This document shows positions 1 through 6,819 of a stretch of 12,995 nt of DNA, in pieces. Below the pieces are notes generated by a model. The model searched no databases. It saw nothing but the letters and a program-made list of their open reading frames with translations, and was not told the DNA's origin. Every line of letters begins with the position of its first letter. Position 1 is the stretch's first letter. The DNA lies in NCBI GenBank assembly GCA_964396335.1, contig CAYNEX010000079.1:1-12995 (forward strand), given 5' to 3'. The position numbers and the translations under genes are program-made. The stretch comes from ZC4RG30 sp964396335 (GTDB lineage: Bacteria > Pseudomonadota > Gammaproteobacteria > Steroidobacterales > Steroidobacteraceae).

Positions 1-260
1 GCGATCTCGCAGGCCACCATGTTGACCTCGTCGGAGGAGGTCAGCGCCACCAGCATGTCGGTGTCGGCGATGCCGGCGGCCTCGAGCACCGGCGGATAGG
101 AGGCATTGCCGGCGACGGTGCGCACGTCGATGCGCGCCGACAGGTCGCGCAGCACGGCCTCGTTGGCATCGACCACGGTGACTTCGTTGTCCGGCTCCCG
201 GGCCAGGTGGTAGGCGGCGGAACGTCCGACCTGACCGGCACCGAGAATCAGCACTTTCAC
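1..260 (-). CDS. trkA: Trk potassium uptake regulatory subunit TrkA, N-terminal part (cut by window edge)
   Basis: The first 86 residues of a TrkA-type RCK protein, the cytoplasmic NAD(H)-binding regulatory subunit that gates the TrkH/TrkG potassium channel. Visible features are the N-terminal Rossmann beta strand followed by GAGQVG (residues 7-12), an acidic residue ending the second strand (VTVVD, Asp31) as expected for NAD binding, and the RCK-typical VAGNAS and 'ADTDMLVALTSSDEVN' stretches. The start is a GTG whose bases overlap the uvrD stop (GTGA, 257-260), so the two are probably translationally coupled. GTG gives the family-typical opening MKVLILGAGQVG. The rest of RCK domain 1 and the second RCK domain lie outside the window. 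Pairing with uvrD is positional; no functional link is evident. Confidence 0.93.
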   Translation of the reverse strand, partial: MKVLILGAGQVGRSAAYHLAREPDNEVTVVDANEAVLRDLSARIDVRTVAGNASYPPVLEAAGIADTDMLVALTSSDEVNMVACEI

Positions 261-2485
261 CGCACGACCTCGAGGTTGGCGAAGGAGAGCATCAGCCACT
301 TGCTGCCCTGCCGCTCGAAGTTGACCTGCACGCGCGCATGCGGGCCCTGGCCTTCGAGGTTCAGCACCACGCCATCGCCGAACTTGCCATGGCGCACGCG
401 CGCGCCGAGGCGGATGCCGGCGACGGGCGGTTCTTCGACCGGATTGCGCATGGCGGCCGGCGACGCCGGCCGCCAGGCCTGGCCGATCACCGGCCGCGAA
501 TGCTGCACGCGCGGGCGCACTTCTTCGATGAGGTCGAGCGGGATCTCGGAGATGAACCGCGAGGGCGTGCCGAAGCTGTCCATGCCGTGCAGGCGGCGCT
601 GCTCGGCATAGGTGATGTACAGCTGTTTCATCGCGCGGGTGATGCCCACGTAGCAGAGGCGGCGCTCTTCCTCCAGGCCGTCGATGTCGTCGATGGAGCG
701 CTGGTGCGGGAACAGGCCGTCCTCCATGCCGGCGAGGAACACCAGCGGGAACTCCAGGCCCTTGGCGGTGTGCAGCGTCATCATCTGCACCGAATCTTCC
801 CACTCGGCGGCCTGGCCTTCACCGGATTCGAGCGCGGCGTGGGCCAGGAAGGCCTCCAGCGGCGGCAGCTTCTCGGCGGCATCGTCGGGGCTGACCGCGT
901 CGGCGTCGAAGCCGCGCGCGGCGCTGACCAGTTCCTCGAGGTTCTCGATGCGGGCCTCGCCCTTGTCCTGCCGGTCCTTGCGGTGGTGCTCGATCAGGCC
1001 GGTGTTCTGGATCACATGGTCGATCTGCTCATGCAGCGGCAGGCCGCGGGTATCGGCATCGAGCTGGTCGATCAGCTTCAGGAAACCCAGCAGCGCCGTG
1101 GCGCCGCGGCTGCCGAGGTCGGTGATGCCCGGTGAACCGGGCGTGCCCGACAGCATGCTGGCGGCGGCCTGCCACATCGAGCTGCCGGCCTCGCGGGCGG
1201 CGTTGCGCAGGCCTTCCAGGGACCTTGCGCCGATGCCGCGCGTCGGAAGGTTCACCACCCGCTCGAAGGAAGGATCGTCGTTGCGGTTCGACAGCAGCCG
1301 CAGGTAGGCCAGCGCGTCCTTGATCTCGGCGCGTTCATAGAAACGCAGGCCGCCATAGACGCGGTAGGGGATGCGCGCGGTCAGGAAGGCTTCCTCGAAG
1401 GCGCGGGACTGCGCGTTCGAGCGGTACAGGATGGCCACCTCGCTGCGCGCGCCGCCCTGGCGCTGCCATTCCTGGATGCGCTGCACGGCGAAGTCGGCCT
1501 CGTCGCGCTCGTTGAACGCGGCATAGAGGCGGATGCGCTCGCCGTTGCCGGTGTCGGTCCAGAGGTTCTTGCCGAGGCGGCCGGAGTTGTTGGAGATCAG
1601 CGCGTTGGCGGCATTGAGGATGTTGCTGGTGGAGCGGTAGTTGCGCTCCAGCCGGAACATCTGCGCATTCGGGTAATCTGTGGTGAATTGCCGCAGGTTC
1701 TCGACCCGCGCGCCGCGCCAGCGGTAGATGGACTGGTCGTCATCGCCCACCACGAACGGGCTGCCGGCGGGGCCGGCGATCAGCTTCGTCCAGGCGTACT
1801 GGATGGCGTTGGTGTCCTGGAACTCGTCCACCAGCACATGCGTGAAGCGCATCTGGTAGTGGCGCAGCAGCGAGGGGTTGTCGCGCAGCAGCTCATAGGC
1901 GCGCAGCAGCAGCTCGGCGAAGTCCACCACGCCGCTGCGGCGGCAGGTGTCCTCGTAGATCTGGTACAGCTTCGCCAGCATCTGCTGCATCGGGTCGTAT
2001 CCCGGCTTCACCTGCGCCGGGCGGATGCCCTCGTCCTTGAGCTTGTTGATGTAGTACTGCACCTCGCGCGGCACATAGCGGGTGTCGTCCAGCTCCTGGT
2101 TGCGGATCACCTTCTTGATGAGGCGCTGCTGGTCTTCCGAATCGAGGATCTGGAATCCCGGCGGCAGGCCGGCCAGCTGGTGATGCAGCCGCAGCAGGCG
2201 ATGCGCGATGCCGTGGAAGGTGCCCACCCACATGCCGCTGCCCGGCACGCCCAGCAGTTTCTCGATGCGATGGCGCATCTCGGCGGCGGCCTTGTTGGTG
2301 AAGGTGACCGCGAGGATGTTGTGGGGCGCCGCGCCGAGCGCGCCGATGGCCCAGGCGATGCGGTGCGTGAGCACACGGGTCTTGCCGCTGCCCGCGCCGG
2401 CCAGCACCAGGGTGGCGCCGGCGGGCGCCGTGACGGCGGCGCGCTGCTCATCGTTGAGCGGATTGAGGATGGGGGAGAGGTCCAT
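257..2485 (-). CDS. uvrD: DNA helicase II (UvrD/PcrA-type SF1A helicase)
   Basis: A 742-residue 3'-5' superfamily 1A DNA helicase acting in nucleotide excision and mismatch repair. All signature motifs are present: a Q-motif region (LNDEQRAAV, residues 10-18), Walker A AGAGSGKT (29-36), motif Ia 'TFTNKAAAEM', Walker B-type DEFQDT (220-225), motif III GDDDQSIYRWRGA (247-259), NYRS (282-285), and late motifs 'TLHTAKGLEFPLVFLAGMED' and YVGITRA. The last ~50 residues (GARVRHGKFGDGVV onward) match the C-terminal Tudor-like region of UvrD/PcrA that contacts RNA polymerase, which separates it from Rep. Length is normal for the family. The ATG at 2485 is preceded by a GGAGG Shine-Dalgarno with good spacing. 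It sits 18 bases after the AI-2E-family gene and overlaps trkA by 4 bases, consistent with one transcript. Confidence 0.97.
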   Translation of the reverse strand: MDLSPILNPLNDEQRAAVTAPAGATLVLAGAGSGKTRVLTHRIAWAIGALGAAPHNILAVTFTNKAAAEMRHRIEKLLGVPGSGMWVGTFHGIAHRLLRLHHQLAGLPPGFQILDSEDQQRLIKKVIRNQELDDTRYVPREVQYYINKLKDEGIRPAQVKPGYDPMQQMLAKLYQIYEDTCRRSGVVDFAELLLRAYELLRDNPSLLRHYQMRFTHVLVDEFQDTNAIQYAWTKLIAGPAGSPFVVGDDDQSIYRWRGARVENLRQFTTDYPNAQMFRLERNYRSTSNILNAANALISNNSGRLGKNLWTDTGNGERIRLYAAFNERDEADFAVQRIQEWQRQGGARSEVAILYRSNAQSRAFEEAFLTARIPYRVYGGLRFYERAEIKDALAYLRLLSNRNDDPSFERVVNLPTRGIGARSLEGLRNAAREAGSSMWQAAASMLSGTPGSPGITDLGSRGATALLGFLKLIDQLDADTRGLPLHEQIDHVIQNTGLIEHHRKDRQDKGEARIENLEELVSAARGFDADAVSPDDAAEKLPPLEAFLAHAALESGEGQAAEWEDSVQMMTLHTAKGLEFPLVFLAGMEDGLFPHQRSIDDIDGLEEERRLCYVGITRAMKQLYITYAEQRRLHGMDSFGTPSRFISEIPLDLIEEVRPRVQHSRPVIGQAWRPASPAAMRNPVEEPPVAGIRLGARVRHGKFGDGVVLNLEGQGPHARVQVNFERQGSKWLMLSFANLEVVR

Positions 2486-2503
2486 GGAGAACCTCCGATT
2501 CTA

Positions 2504-3574
2504 TCAGCGGGCGCGCGCCACCGACCCTTCCGCGAAGCGGAACAGTTCCACGGCCAGCACCAGGATCACCGGCCCGAGGATGAAACCCAGCAGCCCGAAG
2601 GCCCCGACGCCGCCGATCACGCCGAGGAACACCAGCAGGGTCGGCACCGGCGTGTAGCGGCAGATGATCATCGGGCGGATGAAGTTGTCGGAGGTGGAGA
2701 CGATGATGCCCCAGGCGACCATGAAGATGGCCCAGCCCACCTGGCCGTTGGCCAGCAGCACCAGCACGCCCGGTGCCCACACCAGCGCCGCGCCGCCGAA
2801 GGGCAGCAGGCCGCACACGGCCGCCACCACGCCGAACACCACGAAGCCGGGCAGCCCCGCCATCGCGAAGCCGATGCCCACCAGCACGCCCTGCACCAGC
2901 GCCGTCAGGCCGCAGCCATAGACCACCGCCCGCAGCACCTTGCCGAGGCGCGACAGCAGCTCGTTGCGCCGTCGCTGGCTGAGCGGGATCAGCTGCACCG
3001 CGCGCGCGAACAGCATGCGGCCGTCGCGCAGCATGAAGAACAGGATGAACAGCATCACGAAGAAGCGCAGTACCGCGCCGGTGGCGTTCATCATCAGCGT
3101 GGTGCCGGACTTGGCCACGTTGCCCACCGATTCGCGGGTGCCTTCATTCACCTGCTGGCGCAGCTCGCTGACGCGGATGTTGAAGCGTTCCGCCACCCAT
3201 TCGACCGCGCCGGCGACGCGGGGGTGTTGCTGCGGGTCCATCCAGTTGGCGAGATTGAACATGCCGGTGCCGCCGTCCTCCAGCGAGGAGGTCAGCGAAC
3301 TCACCTGGTTGGCGAAGGCAAGACCCAGCAGCACCAGCGGCGCGACGATGGCGATCGGCGTCAGGCCGGTGATCACGCCGGCGGCGACCGAGGGACGGTT
3401 GCCGAACTTCGCGGACAGCCGGCGCTGCAGGGGATAGAGCAGGAAGGCCAGCACCATCGCCCAGGCGATGGGCGAGATCAGCCGGCGCAGAATCAGCCAC
3501 ACGCAGGCCAGTACGAGCAGGATGACCGCGATGGCTACCCAGCGTTGCAAGGCAGAACTGCTGAACGTGCTCAT
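2504..3574 (-). CDS. AI-2E/PerM-family inner-membrane transporter
   Basis: A 356-residue polytopic membrane protein of the AI-2E transporter family (PerM/YdiK-like). It has two hydrophobic segments near the N-terminus (about residues 10-45), a third around 70-90, a soluble amphipathic region in the middle (roughly 95-150), and several hydrophobic segments in the C-terminal half. The family-typical loop 'GLLPFGGAALVWAPG' is present, as is a late 'FLGVIGGVGAFGLLGFILGPV' segment. Family members have been linked to autoinducer-2 export or sodium/proton exchange, but most are uncharacterised, so the substrate cannot be assigned. The ATG at 3574 follows a GGGAGG Shine-Dalgarno (about 3578-3583). 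It lies 21 bases after gloB and 18 before uvrD, so it is probably cotranscribed with them. A longer frame starting at 3590 in another phase is a shadow. Confidence 0.9.
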   Translation of the reverse strand: MSTFSSSALQRWVAIAVILLVLACVWLILRRLISPIAWAMVLAFLLYPLQRRLSAKFGNRPSVAAGVITGLTPIAIVAPLVLLGLAFANQVSSLTSSLEDGGTGMFNLANWMDPQQHPRVAGAVEWVAERFNIRVSELRQQVNEGTRESVGNVAKSGTTLMMNATGAVLRFFVMLFILFFMLRDGRMLFARAVQLIPLSQRRRNELLSRLGKVLRAVVYGCGLTALVQGVLVGIGFAMAGLPGFVVFGVVAAVCGLLPFGGAALVWAPGVLVLLANGQVGWAIFMVAWGIIVSTSDNFIRPMIICRYTPVPTLLVFLGVIGGVGAFGLLGFILGPVILVLAVELFRFAEGSVARAR

Positions 3575-3595
3575 GATCCTCCCTGATCACCGGTT

Positions 3596-4387
3596 CTACC
3601 AGTCGTTGCGCAGCGCCCGCAGTGAGACGAAAACCTCTCGTGGTGTAGGAAGTTCGGGGAGGTCCGGGAAGTGCTCCCGCAGCCCGGCGATGATCTCGGG
3701 GTTGCCGAGGCGGAAGAAGGTGTTGAAACGCTTCTCCTCGGCCAGCGTGGTCACCGGCAGCTCGAGCGGGTCGGTGGCCGCGAGGCGTTCACGCAGCGAG
3801 CGGGCCTCGTGGTTGCCCGGTTCACGCGCCAGCGTGAAGCCCAGGTTGTTGATCAGGTAGTCGTGGCCGGCATAGACGCGGGTGGCGTCCGGCAGCGTCG
3901 CCAGGCGCGTGGCGAAGGTTTCATACAGCGCCACCGGGTCGCCGCTGTAGCAGTTGCCGGCGCCGGCATTGAACAGCGTGTCGCCGCAGAACAGCGCCGG
4001 CTGGTCGGCATGCGCGAACAGGCAGACATGCGACATGGTGTGGCCGGGGGTGTCGAGGCATTCCAGCTCGATGCTGCGCCCGACGCGGATGGCATCGCCG
4101 TCGGCCAGGCCGCGGTCGACCCCGCCGGGAATCTGCGCGGCCGCGCCCGCATGCGCCAGCACCTTCGCGCCGGTGGCGGCCCGCACCGCGTCGTTGCCGG
4201 CCACATGGTCGCTGTGGTGATGCGTGTTGAGGATCTGCGTGATGGTCCAGCCATGGCGGCGGGCGGTGTCGAGCATCAGCTTCGCGTCGAAGGGATCGAC
4301 CGCCAGCGCCTCGCCGGTTTCCTCGCACACCACCAGGTAGTGGTAGTTGCGCAGGCTGGTGCCGGGCCAGAGGCGTTCGACGTGCAT
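3596..4387 (-). CDS. gloB: Hydroxyacylglutathione hydrolase (glyoxalase II), divergent variant
   Basis: A 263-residue metallo-beta-lactamase-fold hydrolase, expected to split S-D-lactoylglutathione into D-lactate and glutathione in cytosolic methylglyoxal detoxification. The binuclear metal site is complete: THHHSDH (residues 55-61; His56, His58, Asp60, His61), His116 in TPGHT, Asp136 in CGDTLF and His175 in AGHDY. NNLGFTLAREPGN (180-192) and the C-terminal 'EEKRFNTFFR' stretch correspond to the glyoxalase II C-terminal domain. The loop after CGDTLF is unusual: it reads NAGAGNCYSGDP rather than the common GGCGR-type sequence, so this may be a subclade with altered substrate preference. The start ATG at 4387 has an AGGAA Shine-Dalgarno. 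It lies 12 bases after dsbA. Hydrolase family is certain; glutathione-thioester specificity is probable. Confidence 0.9.
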   Translation of the reverse strand: MHVERLWPGTSLRNYHYLVVCEETGEALAVDPFDAKLMLDTARRHGWTITQILNTHHHSDHVAGNDAVRAATGAKVLAHAGAAAQIPGGVDRGLADGDAIRVGRSIELECLDTPGHTMSHVCLFAHADQPALFCGDTLFNAGAGNCYSGDPVALYETFATRLATLPDATRVYAGHDYLINNLGFTLAREPGNHEARSLRERLAATDPLELPVTTLAEEKRFNTFFRLGNPEIIAGLREHFPDLPELPTPREVFVSLRALRNDW

Positions 4388-4399
4388 CGCCGGTTCCTG

Positions 4400-5101
4400 T
4401 TACTTGCCGGTGCGCAGGCGGCTGCGCTCCAGGCTGACCAGGAAGCTGACCAGCTGGTGCAGCTCCTCGGACGACGCCACGTTGTCGTTGTTGATGCGGT
4501 AGCGGCCGGCCACCACGAAGGTGGGCGTGCCGCCCACCTGCCAGCCGCGGATCAGCGCCTCGTTGCGTTCGATGGCGGCGTCCACTTCCTTCGAATTGGC
4601 CCTGGCGGTGAAGGCGGCTTCGGTGACCCCGCCGCCCTTCGCGTAGAAGCGGGCCAGTTCGGGTACGCCGGCCTCCGGTTTGCGCAGCTTGCCGGTGGTG
4701 GCATCGAAGTGCGGGTATTCACCCGTCTCCCAGATGGCCTTGAACATGCGGCTGTGGTTGCGTTCGGCGATGCCCAGCTGGGTCGCGGCGACATGGCCGC
4801 GCTGCAGGGCACGCCAGTCGGGATGGCCCAGCGCGGCGTGCACATAGGTCATCACCGCATCGGCGGGCAGTGCCTTCACCAGCTCATCGACGATGGGATG
4901 CGTCCGGTAGCAGGCGCTGCAGGCATAGGAGAAGACTTCGGTGACCTCGATCCTGCCGGCGGGTGCCAGGCCGGTGGCCTGGGGGGTGGGCACGGTCACG
5001 TAGTGGCGGCCTTCCTGGAAGCGCAGCATCTGCGCCATCGCGGACATCGGCAGCAGCAGCACCACCACCAGCAACAGGCGGGACATCAGGCTTTCGCGCA
5101 T
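4400..5101 (-). CDS. dsbA: Periplasmic thiol:disulfide oxidoreductase, DsbA family, with a CSAC active site
   Basis: A 233-residue exported DsbA-like thioredoxin-fold protein that would introduce disulfide bonds into periplasmic proteins. A signal peptide is clear: a hydrophobic core LLLVVVLLL followed by AMA, with likely cleavage after residue 23. The active site is Cys61-Ser-Ala-Cys64 in 'FSYACSACYRTHP', and the cis-proline loop is GGTPTFVV with Pro193. A helical insertion lies between the two, as in DsbA. The dipeptide Ser-Ala differs from the Pro-His of E. coli DsbA and may shift redox potential. The start at 5101 is preferred over the internal Met6 because a strong GGGGGGAGG Shine-Dalgarno lies 5 bases upstream of it. 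It sits between cyoE (25-base gap) and gloB (12-base gap). No dsbB is in the window. Confidence 0.9.
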   Translation of the reverse strand: MRESLMSRLLLVVVLLLPMSAMAQMLRFQEGRHYVTVPTPQATGLAPAGRIEVTEVFSYACSACYRTHPIVDELVKALPADAVMTYVHAALGHPDWRALQRGHVAATQLGIAERNHSRMFKAIWETGEYPHFDATTGKLRKPEAGVPELARFYAKGGGVTEAAFTARANSKEVDAAIERNEALIRGWQVGGTPTFVVAGRYRINNDNVASSEELHQLVSFLVSLERSRLRTGK

Positions 5102-5126
5102 TCGAACCTCCCCCCGAAGGATTTCT

Positions 5127-6038
5127 TCACACCCAGCGCAGCGGCAGGTAATGGTCCACCAGCAGCGCCAGGAACAGCCACATCAGGTATTTGACCGAGA
5201 ACTTGAACACCTGCATCGGCAGCTCGCGGCGCTCGGAGCGCTTCAGCTTGATCGCATAGGCCAGGAACACCGCGTTCAGCACCAGCGCCACGGCCAGGTA
5301 GATCAGGCCGCTCATGCCGGTGAGCCAGGGCAGCAGCGTCACCAGCACCAGGATGATGGTGTAGAGCAGCACGTGCAGGCGCGTGAACGCGAGGCCATGC
5401 GTCACCGGCAGCATCGGGATGTCGACCTTGGCGTAATCGTCGCGGCGGGCGATCGCCAGCGCCCAGAAATGCGGCGGGGTCCACGCGAAGATGATCAGGA
5501 ACAGCAGCAGCGCGTGCGGATCGACCGTGTTGGTGATCGCGGCCCAGCCCAGCACCGGCGGCGCGGCGCCGGCGGCGCCGCCGATCACGATGTTCTGCGG
5601 CGTGGCGCGCTTCAGCCACAGCGTATAGATGAGTGCATAGCCGATCAGCGAGGCGAAGGTCAGCACCGCGGTGAGCGGATTGACCAGCAGCCACAGCAGC
5701 ACCATCGACAGGATGCCGATCAGGATGGCGAAGGTGAGCGCATTGCCTTCGGTCAGGTTGCCGGTGGGCAGCGGCCGGGTGCGGGTGCGCGCCATGCGCG
5801 CGTCGATGCGCGCATCCAGCAGCTGGTTCAGCGTCGCGGCACTGGCGGCGGCCAGCGCGATGCCGAGGTTGCCGAAGAACAGCAGGTCCAGCGGCGGCAG
5901 GCCGGGGGTGGCCAGCAGCGAACCCACGATCGAGGTCAGCACGATCAGCGCCACCACCCGGGGCTTGGTCAGCGCCAGGTAGGACCGCCAGCGCGGAATG
6001 GCGGGTGCCGTGAGAATGTCGTGGGAGGTGGCCATCAT
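5127..6038 (-). CDS. cyoE: Protoheme IX farnesyltransferase (heme O synthase)
   Basis: A UbiA-superfamily integral membrane prenyltransferase (also called CtaB) that adds a farnesyl group to heme B to make heme O, the precursor of heme A for aa3-type oxidases. The two Asp-rich prenyl-diphosphate/Mg sites are visible: NQLLDARIDARMARTRTRP (residues 71-89) and the 'WTPPHFWALAIARRDDY' stretch followed by IPMLPV. The family signature GGAAGAAPPVLGW lies between them. Several hydrophobic helices span the remainder. Length is 303 residues, normal for the family. Two adjacent ATG codons (6036-6038 and 6033-6035) are possible starts. A weak AGGG lies just upstream and is better spaced for the second. 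A much longer upstream in-frame reading exists but runs through the toxin gene and is not part of the protein. It pairs functionally with coxB at the far end of the window. Confidence 0.93.
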   Translation of the reverse strand: MMATSHDILTAPAIPRWRSYLALTKPRVVALIVLTSIVGSLLATPGLPPLDLLFFGNLGIALAAASAATLNQLLDARIDARMARTRTRPLPTGNLTEGNALTFAILIGILSMVLLWLLVNPLTAVLTFASLIGYALIYTLWLKRATPQNIVIGGAAGAAPPVLGWAAITNTVDPHALLLFLIIFAWTPPHFWALAIARRDDYAKVDIPMLPVTHGLAFTRLHVLLYTIILVLVTLLPWLTGMSGLIYLAVALVLNAVFLAYAIKLKRSERRELPMQVFKFSVKYLMWLFLALLVDHYLPLRWV

Positions 6039-6100
6039 GCCCTGCGGGTCGGAACAAAGCGGCCCGCGGGCGTGGGGGCCAGGCGCGGTCCGGGCGGCAG

Positions 6101-6128
6101 ATGGTAGCAGATCGGGTCGGGGGCTCAG
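6101..6128 (-). promoter_or_regulatory. Possible extended -10 promoter for cyoE
   Basis: In the 86-base gap between the toxin stop and cyoE, the minus strand reads TGCTACCAT. This is a TG-N extended -10 followed by a hexamer matching TATAAT at 4 of 6 positions (6101-6106). A poor -35 candidate, CTGAGC (6123-6128), lies 16 bases upstream. This is weak evidence by eye; in such GC-rich DNA it is notable mainly as the only A/T-containing hexamer in the gap. It would let cyoE be transcribed independently of the toxin-antitoxin pair. Confidence 0.22.
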
Positions 6129-6541
6129 GCTGGCAGGAGGGGGGCCCCGGACTGCGTGGCCGCCCGGGCCAGGGCTTCGTCCCGGGTTGCCAGGGGCAGG
6201 TGCAGGCGCAGGGCCAATTCCAGGTAGGCCGCATCGTAGGTGGTCAGCGAATGTTGGCGAGCCAGTGCCTGGGACGAGGCGAAGACGCGGGCAGCGGCCT
6301 CTGTGTCGGTGCGTATGGGAAGCCGCTGCAGGAGATGCAGGAAGCGAGTCGCTGCCGCAGCGTCGAGGCGGCCGCGACGTTCGGCGGTGAGCACTGCGTT
6401 GCCCACCTCCCAGTGCCATAGCGGCGGTACGAAGGCTTCAGCCTGCGGCAGGCCCAGCAGCAGGGCCCGGCTTGCCGGGGTGGCTTCATCCTCGAAGCAC
6501 CAGGCAATGGCGACCGAGGCGTCCACCACGAACGCGGTCAC
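6125..6541 (-). CDS. vapC: VapC-type PIN-domain ribonuclease toxin
   Basis: A 138-residue PIN-domain protein, the toxin partner of a type II toxin-antitoxin pair. PIN toxins are Mg/Mn-dependent endoribonucleases that usually cut tRNA or rRNA. The four acidic catalytic positions are all present: Asp7 in VVDASVAIAW, Glu45 in HWEVGNAVL, Asp103 in TYDAAYLELA and Asp121 in LATRDEALARAA. The nuclease therefore looks intact. The chosen start is the GTG at 6541, which overlaps the antitoxin stop as GTGA (6538-6541), the usual coupling in such operons; a TTG one codon upstream (6544) is possible. The antitoxin gene immediately precedes it. RNA target cannot be told from sequence. Confidence 0.92.
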   Translation of the reverse strand: MTAFVVDASVAIAWCFEDEATPASRALLLGLPQAEAFVPPLWHWEVGNAVLTAERRGRLDAAAATRFLHLLQRLPIRTDTEAAARVFASSQALARQHSLTTYDAAYLELALRLHLPLATRDEALARAATQSGAPLLPA

Positions 6542-6819
6542 CAACGGCGACCTGCGTCGCGCAGGGCCTTCCAGCCGCCCGCGCCCACCGTACGACCGGC
6601 AGAGAAATCCGCCAGTTCCTGGACAGCCTGCTGGATCTCGCTGGCGCGCACATCGTTCACCGGCACCAGGCGAGCCACGGCCACGCCGCGTCGTGTGATC
6701 ACGAATTCTTCGCCAGCGGTGACCTTGTCCACCAGCTCACTCAGGCGGGTCTTCGCCTCGAATACACCCACTTCTTTCATGCGCGGATACCAACTAGTCA
6801 GACCAACTAGTTTATTCAT
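6538..6819 (-). CDS. Phd/YefM-family antitoxin paired with the PIN toxin
   Basis: A 93-residue antitoxin. The core from 'MKEVGVFEAKTRLSELVDKV' through 'GEEFVITRRGVAVARLVPV' is the classical Phd/YefM N-terminal DNA-binding and dimerisation fold. The C-terminal ~30 residues (ADFSAGRTVGAGGWKALRDAG) would wrap the toxin. Two starts compete. The ATG at 6819 overlaps the comF stop as ATGA, has a GGGAGG Shine-Dalgarno 7 bases upstream, and adds 13 residues (MNKLVGLTSWYPR) not expected in the family. The ATG at 6780 gives the normal 80-residue form but has no evident Shine-Dalgarno. I chose 6819 on ribosome-binding evidence. The product normally autorepresses its own promoter, and the tandem repeat at 6789-6811 is a candidate site. 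It overlaps the toxin gene by 4 bases. Confidence 0.88.
   Translation of the reverse strand: MNKLVGLTSWYPRMKEVGVFEAKTRLSELVDKVTAGEEFVITRRGVAVARLVPVNDVRASEIQQAVQELADFSAGRTVGAGGWKALRDAGRRW
6789..6811. repeat. Tandem 10-base direct repeat carrying ACTAGT, candidate antitoxin operator
   Basis: ACCAACTAGT occurs twice on the plus strand (6789-6798 and 6802-6811), separated by CAG, a 13-base period. Each copy contains the palindrome ACTAGT (6793-6798 and 6806-6811). The block is A/T-rich for this genome. It lies between the two possible antitoxin starts, where Phd/YefM-type antitoxins usually bind to repress their own operon. Operator function is inferred from position and symmetry only. Confidence 0.45.

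Noticed and set aside
1688..3586. A 632-codon open frame on the plus strand, rich in His, Gln and Ala
   Set aside because: It runs antisense across the end of two clear genes (uvrD and the AI-2E-family gene) and has low-complexity composition produced by GC-rich codons read in reverse. No domain is recognisable.
3671..5194. A 507-codon plus-strand open frame
   Set aside because: Antisense to gloB and dsbA, whose active-site motifs are intact; composition is a shadow pattern.
6062..6071. Perfect palindrome GCCCGCGGGC upstream of cyoE, as a terminator or operator
   Set aside because: It has no loop and no following T-run on either strand, and such palindromes are frequent by chance at this GC content.
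6039..6419. N-terminal extension of cyoE up to 6419
   Set aside because: The extra ~127 residues run through the PIN toxin gene in another frame, are Pro/Arg-rich, and the conserved protein begins at the paired ATGs near 6038.
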